Shown here: piece by piece, positions 7,308 to 15,767 of the stretch
Position numbering within the stretch: the first letter of the stretch is position 1
Layout: every line of letters starts with the position of its first letter
Source: Selenomonadaceae bacterium
Lineage (GTDB): Bacteria > Bacillota > Negativicutes > Selenomonadales > Selenomonadaceae
Direction: 5' to 3'
DNA length: 40,413 nucleotides
Assembly (NCBI GenBank): GCA_017553205.1
Contig: JAFZMV010000078.1
Coordinates: 1-40,413 of the forward strand
The notes under the pieces: model-generated
What the model was told of the DNA's origin: nothing
Databases searched by the model: none
Seen by the model: the letters and a program-made list of their open reading frames with translations, nothing else
Program-made: the position numbers and the translations under genes

Positions 7308-7988
7308 TTATTTTACTTTCTTGCCGAAGTCCTCAAAAAATGAATTGCACATTCTGCCGAACATATCTTTTTGAGCGGCGGCATCATTTCGGCTCCTCAC
7401 GTCATCGCGGGCAAAAATTACATTGTAAGTGCTTGCACCGAAAATTTTGAATGACGCTGTAATGTCAGAAGTGTCAACGCGATAAGGCGGGTAAGTTACC
7501 GGAACTGTTACATAGTAAACTTCTTCCCAACTTGAACCGTCGCTGCGTCTGTGCCAGCGTGTCATTTTTTTCTCTTCCCAGACAGTTCTTGCAGGGACGA
7601 TATGATAATCATCTTTCCAGACAGAAATATTACACTCGACCCAAGCATCTGCAATCGCTCTGATATTACTTTTAATCGCCTCTCTTGCAGAATTTCTGTC
7701 CAAATAACCTAAGTTTAACATCTGAATTGCCTGATCTTCTGTAATAACCATGCATTTTGATTTTCTTGCCTTGTCCACATAGTCGCCTTGAAGTTTGTAG
7801 CGAACCGCCTCCAAATTTCCGACATAGGCAGTTGACGTTACATTGAGAACAACAATTCTTCTGACAGATCTAAAATCATAAGACCTGTCAAACCAGTCCG
7901 TTTTTTCCGCGTGAACAATCTGCGGCATGAAAAAAATCACAGGCAGAAAAAATACGCAGAAAAAAATTTTTGAAATGAACGCTTTCAA
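7308..7988 (-). CDS. Exported protein of unknown function
   Basis: A 226-aa protein with a strong signal peptide (residues 1-27, cleavage likely after QIVHA). The mature region begins with DWFDRSYDFRSVRRIVVLNV and has an aromatic-rich centre (WHRRSDGSSWEEVYYVTVPVTYPPYRV). It looks like a small alpha/beta protein of the envelope; I recognise no catalytic motif. The start is TTG at 7988 with a perfect AAGGAGGA eight nt upstream. It lies 25 nt after rnhB and 27 nt before the next exported-protein gene, so all three are probably one transcript. The pairing of two exported unknowns suggests they act together, but that is inference from position only. Confidence 0.75.
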   Translation of the reverse strand: MKAFISKIFFCVFFLPVIFFMPQIVHAEKTDWFDRSYDFRSVRRIVVLNVTSTAYVGNLEAVRYKLQGDYVDKARKSKCMVITEDQAIQMLNLGYLDRNSAREAIKSNIRAIADAWVECNISVWKDDYHIVPARTVWEEKKMTRWHRRSDGSSWEEVYYVTVPVTYPPYRVDTSDITASFKIFGASTYNVIFARDDVRSRNDAAAQKDMFGRMCNSFFEDFGKKVK

Positions 7989-8013
7989 AAAAATTCCTCC
8001 TTCGCAAAAATTT

Positions 8014-8679
8014 TTATTTTATGCCGTCTTTCAACAGCATAGTTTTCACGGGATTAAAAGTTTTTCTGTGCAGAGGGCAGGGACCAAATTTTTTTATCGC
8101 CAAAAAATGTGCTTTTGTTCCGTATCCTCGATTATGTTCAAAGCCGTAGTCGGGATAAATTTTTCCCCACTCGTCCGCCATTCTGTCGCGTGTAACTTTT
8201 GCGATAATTGACGCGGCGGCGATTGATGCGGAAAGTGCATCACCATGAATTATTGAACGGCTTTTAATTCCTTCGTTTTCCAAATTTAATTTCATTGCGT
8301 CAGTCAAAACAAATTCGGGCTTTACTGATAAATTTTTTACTGCATTTTCCATTCCCTGCAAAGTTGCCTGATAAATATTTAATTCGTCAATTTTTTCCGC
8401 ACTGACTTCAGCAGTTGAAAAACTTATTGCTGCAGATTTTATTTCGTCAAAAAGTTCTTCGCGAATTTTTGCGGAAATTTTTTTTGAGTCGTTTAATTTC
8501 GGCAGATAAAAATTTTTCGGAAGAATCACGGCGGCAACAATCACAGATCCAACCAGTGAACCGCGTCCCGCCTCATCAACTCCCGCAACCAAATTAAACC
8601 CTTCCGCGTAAGCCTCATTTTCAAATTCATAAAGTTTTTTTACTCGTTCCCTGTCAAAGTTTTCATCAAATTTTTGCAT
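8014..8679 (-). CDS. rnhB: Ribonuclease HII
   Basis: A 221-aa RNase HII, which cuts RNA in RNA-DNA hybrids and starts removal of single misinserted ribonucleotides. The metal-binding acidic pair is in GVDEAGRG. Further motifs are LNDSKKI, DAMKL and SIIAKVTRDRM, followed by HNRGYGTKAH. After the conserved GRG the sequence reads SLVGSV where most RNase HII proteins read PLAGPV; the catalytic residues are unaffected. The ATG at 8679 has GAGG at 10-14 nt upstream. It is the first gene of a minus-strand operon that continues into two exported proteins, served by a near-consensus promoter at 8725-8753. Confidence 0.95.
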   Translation of the reverse strand: MQKFDENFDRERVKKLYEFENEAYAEGFNLVAGVDEAGRGSLVGSVIVAAVILPKNFYLPKLNDSKKISAKIREELFDEIKSAAISFSTAEVSAEKIDELNIYQATLQGMENAVKNLSVKPEFVLTDAMKLNLENEGIKSRSIIHGDALSASIAAASIIAKVTRDRMADEWGKIYPDYGFEHNRGYGTKAHFLAIKKFGPCPLHRKTFNPVKTMLLKDGIK

Positions 8680-8724
8680 TGCAATTTTCCTCGATGCTGA
8701 AAAAATATTTATTCACTTAAAAGA

Positions 8725-8753
8725 ATTATAATTTTTATTTTTTCAAGCGTCAA
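8725..8753 (-). promoter_or_regulatory. Sigma-A-type promoter of rnhB operon
   Basis: On the minus strand TTGACG (8753-8748) and TATAAT (8730-8725) are separated by 17 bp. This is the best -35/-10 match in the window. It sits 45 nt before the rnhB start. Confidence 0.85.
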
Positions 8754-8824
8754 TAAAAAGTCCGTTCGTTTTCAAAAATTTCTGATAAGTGAAATTTAGA
8801 TTTTGAAACGAGATTAAAGTTTTT

Positions 8825-8852
8825 TTGCAGATAAAATTTTTTGTGTTAAAAT
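8825..8852 (+). promoter_or_regulatory. Promoter of metNI
   Basis: TTGCAG (8825-8830) and TAAAAT (8847-8852) with 16-bp spacing; the -10 is extended (TGTTAAAAT). The metN start follows 39 nt later. I looked for an S-box or other methionine riboswitch in the 210 nt between rnhB and metN and saw none, so control by methionine, if any, would need a protein factor. Confidence 0.75.
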
Positions 8853-8891
8853 ACCCGCAGTTTTTCAAAAAATTTTTATCGGGGTTTTTCT

Positions 8892-9953
8892 ATGATTAAA
8901 TTATCTCATATCGAAAAAATTTACAATTCACCTGAAGGATCGGTTCACGCACTCAAAGGAATCGACTTGGAAATAAAAAAAGGCGAAATTTATGGAATTA
9001 TCGGTTTAAGCGGTGCGGGAAAATCTACACTCGTCCGCTGTATAAATATGCTTGAGCGTCCGACTTCGGGGGAAGTTTTTGTTGACGGAAAAGACATGAC
9101 AAAACTTTCTGAAAGTGAACTGCGTGACGCAAGAAAAAATATCGGAATGATTTTTCAGCATTTTAATTTGCTTTCAAGTGCGACGGTTTATGAAAATGTT
9201 GCCTTTCCGCTGACTTTGTCGAAAACCCCTGCCGAAGAAATTGAAAAAAAAGTTCGTCCGCTTTTGGCACTTGTCGGCTTGCAGGATAAAGCTAATCAAT
9301 ACCCTGCCCAACTCTCAGGCGGACAAAAACAACGCGTCGGAATTGCCAGAGCATTAGCCAGCGATCCGAAAATTTTACTTTGCGATGAGGCAACTTCTGC
9401 ACTTGATCCGCAAACGACAAAATCTATTTTGGATTTAATCAAAGTTATAAACGAAAATTTATCTTTAACTGTCGTTGTCATAACTCATGAAATGCAGGTT
9501 ATAAAAGAAATTTGCGACAAAGTTGCCGTAATTTCTGACGGAGTAATTGCCGAAAAAGGTTCAGTCTTGAAAGTTTTTACGAATCCTCAACATAAAATCA
9601 CGAAAGAATTTATCAGCGTACTTTTGTCAAATGAACTTCCTGCCGCTTTTCGAGGAAATGAAATTTCTGCAGAAAAAACTCATGGCAGTCTGCTTTTACT
9701 CCGCCTGATTTTTTTGGGAGATAAAGCCGACGATCCTGTACTTGCCGAAATGATTCGTACTTGTTCGGGTGTGGAATGTACAATGCTTTTCGGAAATCTT
9801 GACGAAATTCACGGAGTACCTTTCGGCAGATTTATTATCGGTTTAAGTGGCGAAGAAAATTCTGTACAAAATGCTTTGAAATTTTTATCTACAAAAGATG
9901 TCCGCGTGGAGGTGATCGGATATGTCCGCAGAAATAATTCCGCTTTTGACTAA
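8892..9953 (+). CDS. metN: D-methionine/L-methionine ABC importer, ATPase subunit
   Basis: A 353-aa ABC ATPase with Walker A GLSGAGKST, signature LSGGQKQRVGIARAL, Walker B ILLCDEATSALD and switch His in VITHEM. After about residue 265 a NIL domain follows (RLIFLGDKADDPVLAEMI, then FGRFIIGLSG), the methionine-sensing regulatory domain that inhibits MetNI when internal methionine is high. This C-terminal domain identifies the family as MetN rather than another amino-acid importer. It overlaps metI by 32 nt. No metQ binding-protein gene follows in the window, so it must be elsewhere or replaced. Confidence 0.95.
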   Translation: MIKLSHIEKIYNSPEGSVHALKGIDLEIKKGEIYGIIGLSGAGKSTLVRCINMLERPTSGEVFVDGKDMTKLSESELRDARKNIGMIFQHFNLLSSATVYENVAFPLTLSKTPAEEIEKKVRPLLALVGLQDKANQYPAQLSGGQKQRVGIARALASDPKILLCDEATSALDPQTTKSILDLIKVINENLSLTVVVITHEMQVIKEICDKVAVISDGVIAEKGSVLKVFTNPQHKITKEFISVLLSNELPAAFRGNEISAEKTHGSLLLLRLIFLGDKADDPVLAEMIRTCSGVECTMLFGNLDEIHGVPFGRFIIGLSGEENSVQNALKFLSTKDVRVEVIGYVRRNNSAFD

Positions 9954-10575
9954 GGCACTCGGCGAAACAATTTACATGGTAATAATTTCAATGGCGGTTG
10001 CGTCAATAATCGGGATACCTTTGGGCGTTCTCCTTCACACAACAGACAAAGGACAAATTTTAGAAAACGTCGCAATAAATCAAACAGTTGGTTCAGTTGT
10101 CAATGCAGTTCGTTCAATTCCGTTTATAATTTTGATGGTTGCGATAATTCCGCTGACAAGATTTATAGTCGGTTCGGCAATCGGAACAACTGCGGCAATA
10201 GTTCCGCTCGTCATTGCGTCGATACCTTTTATAGGTCGTCAAGTTGAAACGTCATTAAAAGAAATTCCCGCGGGATTGGTCGAGGCGGCTCTGTCAATGG
10301 GAGCAACTCCCACACAAATTATCACGAAAGTTTTGTTACCTGAGGCAATGCCCGGAATAGTTTCACAGCTTACTACGGTCATTATTACACTTGTCGGAGA
10401 ATCGGCAATGGCGGGAGCAATCGGCGGAGGCGGGTTAGGAGATTTGGCAATTCGATACGGTTATCAAAGATTTCGTCCCGAAGTCATGCTGGCAACTGTA
10501 ATAATTTTAATAGTTCTCGTTCAGCTGGTTCAATTTTTAGGCAACACTTTATCAAAACGATTAAACAAAAAATAA
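9922..10575 (+). CDS. metI: Methionine ABC importer, permease subunit
   Basis: A 217-aa inner-membrane permease with five predicted helices. The EAA coupling loop is EAALSMGATPTQIITKVLLPEA, and the C-terminal segment ESAMAGAIGGGGLGDLA is characteristic of MetI. The ATG at 9922 lies inside the metN coding region, 32 nt before its stop, with GGAGGTGAT upstream, so it is translationally coupled to metN. It ends 46 nt before the murC-ddl start with no obvious terminator, so the wall gene could be co-transcribed. Confidence 0.95.
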   Translation: MSAEIIPLLTKALGETIYMVIISMAVASIIGIPLGVLLHTTDKGQILENVAINQTVGSVVNAVRSIPFIILMVAIIPLTRFIVGSAIGTTAAIVPLVIASIPFIGRQVETSLKEIPAGLVEAALSMGATPTQIITKVLLPEAMPGIVSQLTTVIITLVGESAMAGAIGGGGLGDLAIRYGYQRFRPEVMLATVIILIVLVQLVQFLGNTLSKRLNKK

Positions 10576-10621
10576 TTTGCTGTAGTAAAATCAATTTAAT
10601 TTGAACAAGGAGGAAAAAAAT

Positions 10622-12952
10622 TTGAAACTCAGCGACATTAAAAATTTTAAATCATTTCATTTTATCGGAATAGGCGGTGCGGGTATGAGTGTACTCGCAA
10701 AAATTTTAATTGAATCCGGAATGACTGTGAGCGGCTCTGACAGAGTTGAATCCCCGACAACTGAAATGTTAAAAAAACTCGGTGCAAAAATTTTTATCGG
10801 TCACGACGAAAAAAATATTTCAAAAAATCTTGATGCGATTGTTTATTCTTCTGCAATTCCTCAAGACAATCCCGAAATTTTAAAAGCCGCAGAATTAAAA
10901 ATTCCGAAACTTCACCGCTCTGATATTAATGCAATGCTTGTTAATTCAAAAAAAGGTATTGCAGTTGCGGGAGCTCACGGAAAAACTACAACAACTTCCA
11001 TGATCGGTTTTGTTCTTCATAATGCCGGAACAGATCCCACAATTATTATCGGCGGAGAATCTACCGACTTGGGAACTGGTGCAATTTTGGGAAAAAGTGA
11101 CTGGCTTGTTTCGGAAGCTGATGAAAGTGACGGCTCGTTTATAAAATTGAAACCTTCCGTCGCAGTCGTCACGAATGTTGAAAATGATCATTTGGATTTT
11201 TACGGAACTGTTGAAAGAATTAAAGCGGCATTCAAAATTTTTATTGAGAATACTAACAAAGATGACGGAGTTGCCGTACTTTGTTATGACAGCGAAAATT
11301 TGAGAAATTTGGCGGGAGAAGTTCAAAGGAAAATTATTTCGTACGGAATTGAAAACGAATCTGACTACATGGCAAAAAATATTCGTGCAAATTCTGACGG
11401 AACAACTTTTGACGTTTTTAAGAAAACTGACGGCAGAGAAAAAAATCTCGGCAAAATTAAACTTGCAATTCATGGTCGTCATAATGTTTTAAATGCTCTG
11501 GCGACTGTTGCTGTTGCCATGCATGTCGGAGTAAAATTTTCAAAAATTGCGGAAGGCTTAAGCAAATTTCATGGAGCAAAAAGAAGATTTCAAACTTTAG
11601 GACGTGTAAAAAATGTTTGGGTTGTCGATGATTACGCTCACCACCCGACAGAAATTGCCGCCACTTTGAAAGCCGCACATGAAACTAATCCAAATAAAAT
11701 TATTTGCGTTTTCCAGCCGCACAGATATTCCAGAACAAAACTTTTGTTGAAAGATTTCGGAAAGGCTTTTGCCGATGCTGATTCATTAGTATTGACTGAT
11801 ATTTATTCAGCGGGCGAAGAAAAAATCGAAGGTATCAGCGGCGAATCAATTTTGGAAGAAGTTTTAAGCACGACTAATCAGGAAGTTTCGTATATTCCGA
11901 AAAGAGAAGAACTCGCGGAATTTTTACTGGACAGAGTTTCGCCCGGTGATTTGGTCATCACAATGGGTGCGGGAGATATTTTTAAAACGGGCAATGAACT
12001 TTTGGAACTTTTGAAACAACAACGCAAAAGAAAAATTGTTGTCGTCTGCGGAGGTCCTTCGACTGAATCGGAAGTTTCTCGCAGAACAGGTAAAGCCATT
12101 GCTGAGGCTTTAAAGTCTAAAGATTATAACGTTGAACTTATGGAGCTTAATCCGAAAACTTTTGCGGAGGAAATTAAAAAGAAAAATTGCGGAATTGTTT
12201 TCAATGCAATTCATGGATTTTGCGGAGAGGACGGACTTATACAAGGAACTTTGGACATGCTGAACATTCCTTACACTGGTTCTGATGTTCTTGCGTCCGC
12301 GTTGACTATGGATAAAGTTATGACGAAACATGTTTTAAATTCTGCAAAAATTTCCACGCCGAAATTTTCTGTTTATCGTTCGATTGAAAAAAGCGGTGCC
12401 CTTGCAAAAAAAATTGAAAAAGAATTCGGGTTGCCAGTTGTCATAAAAGCATCAAATCAAGGTTCAAGTATCGGAGTTTCTATTGTTGAAAATTCCGAAG
12501 AAATTTCTGACGCGATTGAAAACGCTTTCGATTACGGTGACGAAATTTTAGTTGAAGAATTTATTAAAGGTCGTGAATTGACGGTTGCAGTTTTCGGAAA
12601 CGAAGATGACGCACAGGCACTCCCGATAATTGAAATTACAACTTTGTCGGGTCGTTACGATTATGAGAGCAAATATACAAAAGGTGCGTCAACTCATATT
12701 GTTCCCGCAGAAATTCCCGCGAAACTCACTAAAAAAATTCAAGAATTGGCGATTAAATCTTTCAAAACTTGTAAATGTTCGGGAGTTGCCCGCGTTGACT
12801 TTATGCTTTCTGAAAATGATGTTCCGTATGTTTTGGAAATAAATTCTGTACCGGGCATGACTGAAACTTCTTTAGTTCCTGATGCGGCTCGTGCAGCTGG
12901 AATTGATTTCCCTGAACTCTGCGAAAAAATTTTACTTGCCGCAGATTTCTGA
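10622..12952 (+). CDS. murC-ddl: Fused UDP-MurNAc:L-alanine ligase / D-Ala-D-Ala ligase
   Basis: A single 776-aa frame. Residues 1-465 are MurC: GIGGAGMSVLA, the ATP loop GAHGKTTTTSM, EADESDGSF and DDYAHHPTEI. After a short basic linker (QQRKRK) a complete Ddl runs from about 470: VVCGGPSTESEVSRR, GSSIGV, RYDYESKY and LEINSVPGMTETS. MurC adds L-Ala to UDP-MurNAc; Ddl makes the D-Ala-D-Ala dipeptide added later by MurF. Fusing the two links the first and last amino-acid inputs of the stem peptide. The frame is open seven codons further up, but AAGGAGG there is the ribosome site for TTG at 10622. Such fusions are known in Chlamydia; both halves look complete here. No other mur genes adjoin. Confidence 0.95.
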   Translation: MKLSDIKNFKSFHFIGIGGAGMSVLAKILIESGMTVSGSDRVESPTTEMLKKLGAKIFIGHDEKNISKNLDAIVYSSAIPQDNPEILKAAELKIPKLHRSDINAMLVNSKKGIAVAGAHGKTTTTSMIGFVLHNAGTDPTIIIGGESTDLGTGAILGKSDWLVSEADESDGSFIKLKPSVAVVTNVENDHLDFYGTVERIKAAFKIFIENTNKDDGVAVLCYDSENLRNLAGEVQRKIISYGIENESDYMAKNIRANSDGTTFDVFKKTDGREKNLGKIKLAIHGRHNVLNALATVAVAMHVGVKFSKIAEGLSKFHGAKRRFQTLGRVKNVWVVDDYAHHPTEIAATLKAAHETNPNKIICVFQPHRYSRTKLLLKDFGKAFADADSLVLTDIYSAGEEKIEGISGESILEEVLSTTNQEVSYIPKREELAEFLLDRVSPGDLVITMGAGDIFKTGNELLELLKQQRKRKIVVVCGGPSTESEVSRRTGKAIAEALKSKDYNVELMELNPKTFAEEIKKKNCGIVFNAIHGFCGEDGLIQGTLDMLNIPYTGSDVLASALTMDKVMTKHVLNSAKISTPKFSVYRSIEKSGALAKKIEKEFGLPVVIKASNQGSSIGVSIVENSEEISDAIENAFDYGDEILVEEFIKGRELTVAVFGNEDDAQALPIIEITTLSGRYDYESKYTKGASTHIVPAEIPAKLTKKIQELAIKSFKTCKCSGVARVDFMLSENDVPYVLEINSVPGMTETSLVPDAARAAGIDFPELCEKILLAADF

Positions 12953-12967
12953 AAAAAAACAAACCAC

Positions 12968-13008
12968 AAAAAAATCAGACAATCTTTTTTTAGGTCGTCT
13001 GATTTTTT
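12968..13008. terminator. Bidirectional intrinsic terminator between murC-ddl and ribF
   Basis: ATCAGAC (12974-12980) pairs with GTCTGAT (12997-13003), extended by flanking A and T runs (A at 12968-12973, T at 13003-13008). The two genes converge here, and the element has a U tract on both strands. Confidence 0.85.
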
Positions 13009-13011
13009 ATT

Positions 13012-13932
13012 TCACAAATTATTTTTTCTCAACTCGTTTAAATCTTCGTGCAGTTGGCTTTTCAATTCTTCGACGGAAGAAAAAATTTTTTCATCTCTTA
13101 TTTTTTTCAAAAAACTGACAGAAATTTTTTCGCCATAAATATCTCCGCTGAAATTATCTATAAAAACTTCCAGCCGTCTTTTTGCAACTTTAAAAGTGGG
13201 ATTATCTCCGATATTTGCAATTCCGCCGTAAATTTTTCCGCGAACTTTTACGCGAACAATATAAACCCCATTCGGCAACATTGCCCGATGATCTTCAATT
13301 TCTAAATTTGCAGTTGGAAATCCTAATTTTCTGCCGCGTTTATCTCCGTTCACAACTTCGGAAACATATGTAAATTCTCTTCCCAAAAGTTCATTGGCTG
13401 ACTCCAAATTTCCCTCCGCCAAAAGTGAGCGAATTTTTGTACTGCTCACAATTTTTTTTCCGACGGTAACCGCGTGGCAAATTTCTGACTTGAATCCAAA
13501 ATTTTCACCTTCGCGAATTAACATTCTGCCGTTGCCCTTGCCGAATCTCCCAAAAGTATAATTCGGACCTGTGACAACATAAGCAGGAGAAATTTTTTCT
13601 TGCAGAATTTCTAAAAATTCTTCCGGAGTTTTTTTGCTTAATTCTTTTGTGAAAGGGATTTCTATTAAAATTTTTATTCCGAGTTCAGAAAAAATTTCAC
13701 GCCGCAAACTTTTACTTCCAATCATCAGCGGTGCGGAATTTGGATCTAAAACCGTCAGCGGGTGATTTGAAAAAGTAAAAACCATCGCCGTACCTTTAAT
13801 TTTTTCTGCAATTTCCACAGCATGGCGAATGACTTCAGCATGTCCCAAATGAACTCCGTCAAACATTCCGAGAGCAACGACGGGATTTAAATATTTTTTC
13901 GTGAGGTCAGATAATTTTTTTATAATTTCCAT
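13012..13932 (-). CDS. ribF: Bifunctional riboflavin kinase / FAD synthetase
   Basis: A 306-aa protein with both RibF domains. The N-terminal nucleotidyltransferase has ALGMFDGVHLGHAEVI (usually GNFDGVHLGH), GPNYTFGRFGKGN and STKIRSLL. The C-terminal flavokinase has VVNGDKRGRKLGFPTANLEI, PNGVYIV and GGIANIGDNPTF. It converts riboflavin to FMN and then FAD. The frame extends eight codons to a TTG that overlaps the Shine-Dalgarno AAGGAG; the ATG at 13932 is preferred, although the spacing of 15 nt is long. It stands alone on the minus strand. Its substrate-pathway relative ribH is 3 kb away on the other strand. Confidence 0.95.
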   Translation of the reverse strand: MEIIKKLSDLTKKYLNPVVALGMFDGVHLGHAEVIRHAVEIAEKIKGTAMVFTFSNHPLTVLDPNSAPLMIGSKSLRREIFSELGIKILIEIPFTKELSKKTPEEFLEILQEKISPAYVVTGPNYTFGRFGKGNGRMLIREGENFGFKSEICHAVTVGKKIVSSTKIRSLLAEGNLESANELLGREFTYVSEVVNGDKRGRKLGFPTANLEIEDHRAMLPNGVYIVRVKVRGKIYGGIANIGDNPTFKVAKRRLEVFIDNFSGDIYGEKISVSFLKKIRDEKIFSSVEELKSQLHEDLNELRKNNL

Positions 13933-13968
13933 GAAGTCAAAAAAAATCTCCTTCAAAAATTTTTTCGT

Positions 13969-13977
13969 ATTCTATCA
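13969..13977 (-). promoter_or_regulatory. Probable extended -10 of ribF
   Basis: On the minus strand TGATAGAAT reads from 13977 to 13969, an extended -10 element, about 37 nt before the ribF start. No convincing -35 is seen. It lies back to back with the rfbC promoter. Confidence 0.45.
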
Positions 13978-13984
13978 TACAAAA

Positions 13985-14013
13985 TTGCAAAATTAAACTG
14001 TATCAAGTAAAAT
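13985..14013 (+). promoter_or_regulatory. Promoter of the rfbC-rfbB operon
   Basis: TTGCAA (13985-13990) and TAAAAT (14008-14013) are spaced by 17 bp. The rfbC start follows 66 nt later, after a strong AAGGAGG ribosome site. Confidence 0.7.
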
Positions 14014-14079
14014 ACTTTATGATTAAAAAATGTTTCTCGAAAATATTTTTTTGAGCATAGAAGGAGGAAAAATTTTTTT

Positions 14080-14652
14080 ATGAATGTAACCGAAACTAAA
14101 TTGAAGGGTGTTTTTGTAATTGAACCGAAAGTTTTCGGCGACAGTCGCGGCTGGTTTATGGAAAGCTGGTCAAAAACAAAACTTGAGGCGGCAGGTTTGA
14201 ATTTTGATTTTGTCCAAGACAATCATTCTTTTTCCGCACAAAAAGGAACTTTACGCGGACTTCATTATCAGTTGAACCCGATGAGTCAGTCAAAAATTGT
14301 CCGTTGTACTCGCGGAACTATTATGGACGTTGCAGTTGACATCAGAAAAAATTCTCCGCAGTTTGCACAGTGGACTGGTGTTATTCTTTCCGAAGAAAAT
14401 AAAAAACAAATTTTAATTCCTCGCGGCTTTGCACATGGTTTTTTGACTTTAACCGATAATGTTGAAATTCAGTACAAAGCAGACAATTATTATGCTCCGC
14501 AATATGACGGAAATATTCGCTGGGACGATCCGCAGATTAAAATTGAATGGCCTTTTGAGCCGGTAATTTTATCCGACAAAGATAAAACTGCTCCGACTCT
14601 TGCCGAAAGAATCGAACGCAATGAATTAAATTTTCTCTTTGAGGGGGAATAA
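14080..14652 (+). CDS. rfbC: dTDP-4-dehydrorhamnose 3,5-epimerase
   Basis: A 190-aa cupin epimerase of the RmlC family. The catalytic His is in LRGLHYQ, with VDIRKNSPQF and the loop PRGFAHGFLTL. It epimerises C3 and C5 of dTDP-4-keto-6-deoxyglucose on the way to dTDP-L-rhamnose. It is four nt before rfbB. Neither rfbA (glucose-1-phosphate thymidylyltransferase) nor rfbD (final reductase) is in the window, so the pathway is either split across loci or feeds another deoxysugar. The likely use is a surface polysaccharide, possibly with the WbaP-type transferase 10 kb away. Confidence 0.95.
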   Translation: MNVTETKLKGVFVIEPKVFGDSRGWFMESWSKTKLEAAGLNFDFVQDNHSFSAQKGTLRGLHYQLNPMSQSKIVRCTRGTIMDVAVDIRKNSPQFAQWTGVILSEENKKQILIPRGFAHGFLTLTDNVEIQYKADNYYAPQYDGNIRWDDPQIKIEWPFEPVILSDKDKTAPTLAERIERNELNFLFEGE

Positions 14653-14655
14653 ATC

Positions 14656-15684
14656 ATGAAAATTGTTGTAACAGGTGGTGCGGGATTTATCGGCAGTAAT
14701 TTTGTCTATTATCTGCTGAAAAATCATGAAGAAGATTTTGTTATCTGCTACGATAAATTGACTTACGCGGGCAATTTGGAAACTTTAAAAGACGCACAGG
14801 AATACGGGAATTTTAAATTTATTCTCGGCGACATTTCCAACCGCGAAGAAGTTTACAGACTTTTTGAATTTGAACAGCCTGATGTTATTGTAAATTTTGC
14901 GGCAGAAAGTCATGTTGACCGCTCTATCGAAGACCCTGAACTTTTTTTACGCACAAATATTATAGGCACAAGTATTTTGCTTGACGCTTGCAAAGAATAC
15001 GGGATAAAAAGATTTCATCAAGTTTCAACTGATGAAGTTTATGGAGATTTGCCGCTTGACAGACCTGATTTATTTTTCACGGAAACGACAAATTTGCACA
15101 CGTCCAGCCCATATTCTGCAAGTAAAGCGTCGGCGGATTTATTGGTTCAAGCATATCACAGAACTTATCAAATTCCCGCAACAATTTCCCGTTGTTCAAA
15201 TAATTACGGACCGTATCATTTTCCCGAAAAACTTATCCCGCTTATGATTATTAACGCACTGCACGATAAAAAACTTCCGGTCTATGGTCAGGGAATAAAT
15301 GTCCGTGACTGGCTTTATGTTGAAGATCACTGCTCGGCTATTGATTTAATAATTCGCAAAGGAACAGTCGGCGAAATTTACAACGTCGGCGGACACAATG
15401 AAAAAACTAATATTGAAGTTGTCAAAACCATTTTAAAAATTTTGGGCAAGAGCGAAGATTTAATTGAGTTTGTCACAGACAGAAAAGGTCATGATCAGCG
15501 TTATGCTATCGACCCGACAAAAATTTCTAATGAACTCGGCTGGACTCCGCAGACAAAATTTGACGACGGAATTAAAAAAACTGTCGATTGGTATCTTGAA
15601 AATAAATCTTGGTGGGAAAAAATTGTCAGCGGAGAATATCAAAATTATTATTCCAAAATGTACGACAACAGACAAAGTAATTAG
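14656..15684 (+). CDS. rfbB: dTDP-glucose 4,6-dehydratase
   Basis: A 342-aa short-chain dehydrogenase-type dehydratase: NAD-binding TGGAGFIGSNF, AAESHVDRSI, STDEVYGDL with the catalytic Asp-Glu pair, and YSASKAS with catalytic Tyr and Lys. It converts dTDP-glucose to dTDP-4-keto-6-deoxyglucose, the step before RfbC. Its ATG follows GAGGGGG at 8 nt. The coding region ends at 15684 and the dispersed AATTAGGAAT repeat begins within 15 nt after its stop. Confidence 0.96.
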   Translation: MKIVVTGGAGFIGSNFVYYLLKNHEEDFVICYDKLTYAGNLETLKDAQEYGNFKFILGDISNREEVYRLFEFEQPDVIVNFAAESHVDRSIEDPELFLRTNIIGTSILLDACKEYGIKRFHQVSTDEVYGDLPLDRPDLFFTETTNLHTSSPYSASKASADLLVQAYHRTYQIPATISRCSNNYGPYHFPEKLIPLMIINALHDKKLPVYGQGINVRDWLYVEDHCSAIDLIIRKGTVGEIYNVGGHNEKTNIEVVKTILKILGKSEDLIEFVTDRKGHDQRYAIDPTKISNELGWTPQTKFDDGIKKTVDWYLENKSWWEKIVSGEYQNYYSKMYDNRQSN

Positions 15685-15686
15685 AA

Positions 15687-15745
15687 ATTGGGAGTGAGGA
15701 ATTAGGAATGTGGAATTTTAATTCCTAATTCCTAATTCCTAATTG
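15687..15745. repeat. Dispersed AATTAGGAAT repeat, copy 2 (hairpin form)
   Basis: GGAATTAGGAAT (15698-15709) pairs perfectly with ATTCCTAATTCC (15721-15732) around an 11-nt loop, with further direct ATTCCTA units to 15744. It lies between the rfbB stop and the ribosome site of the next gene. Confidence 0.85.
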
Positions 15746-15767
15746 AAAAAAGGGGGAGATTTTTTTC

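Noticed and set aside
8680-8891. Methionine (S-box) riboswitch upstream of metN
   Set aside because: The 212-nt spacer holds two divergent promoters, and only about 30 nt lie between the metN -10 and the start codon; no S-box helices are seen.
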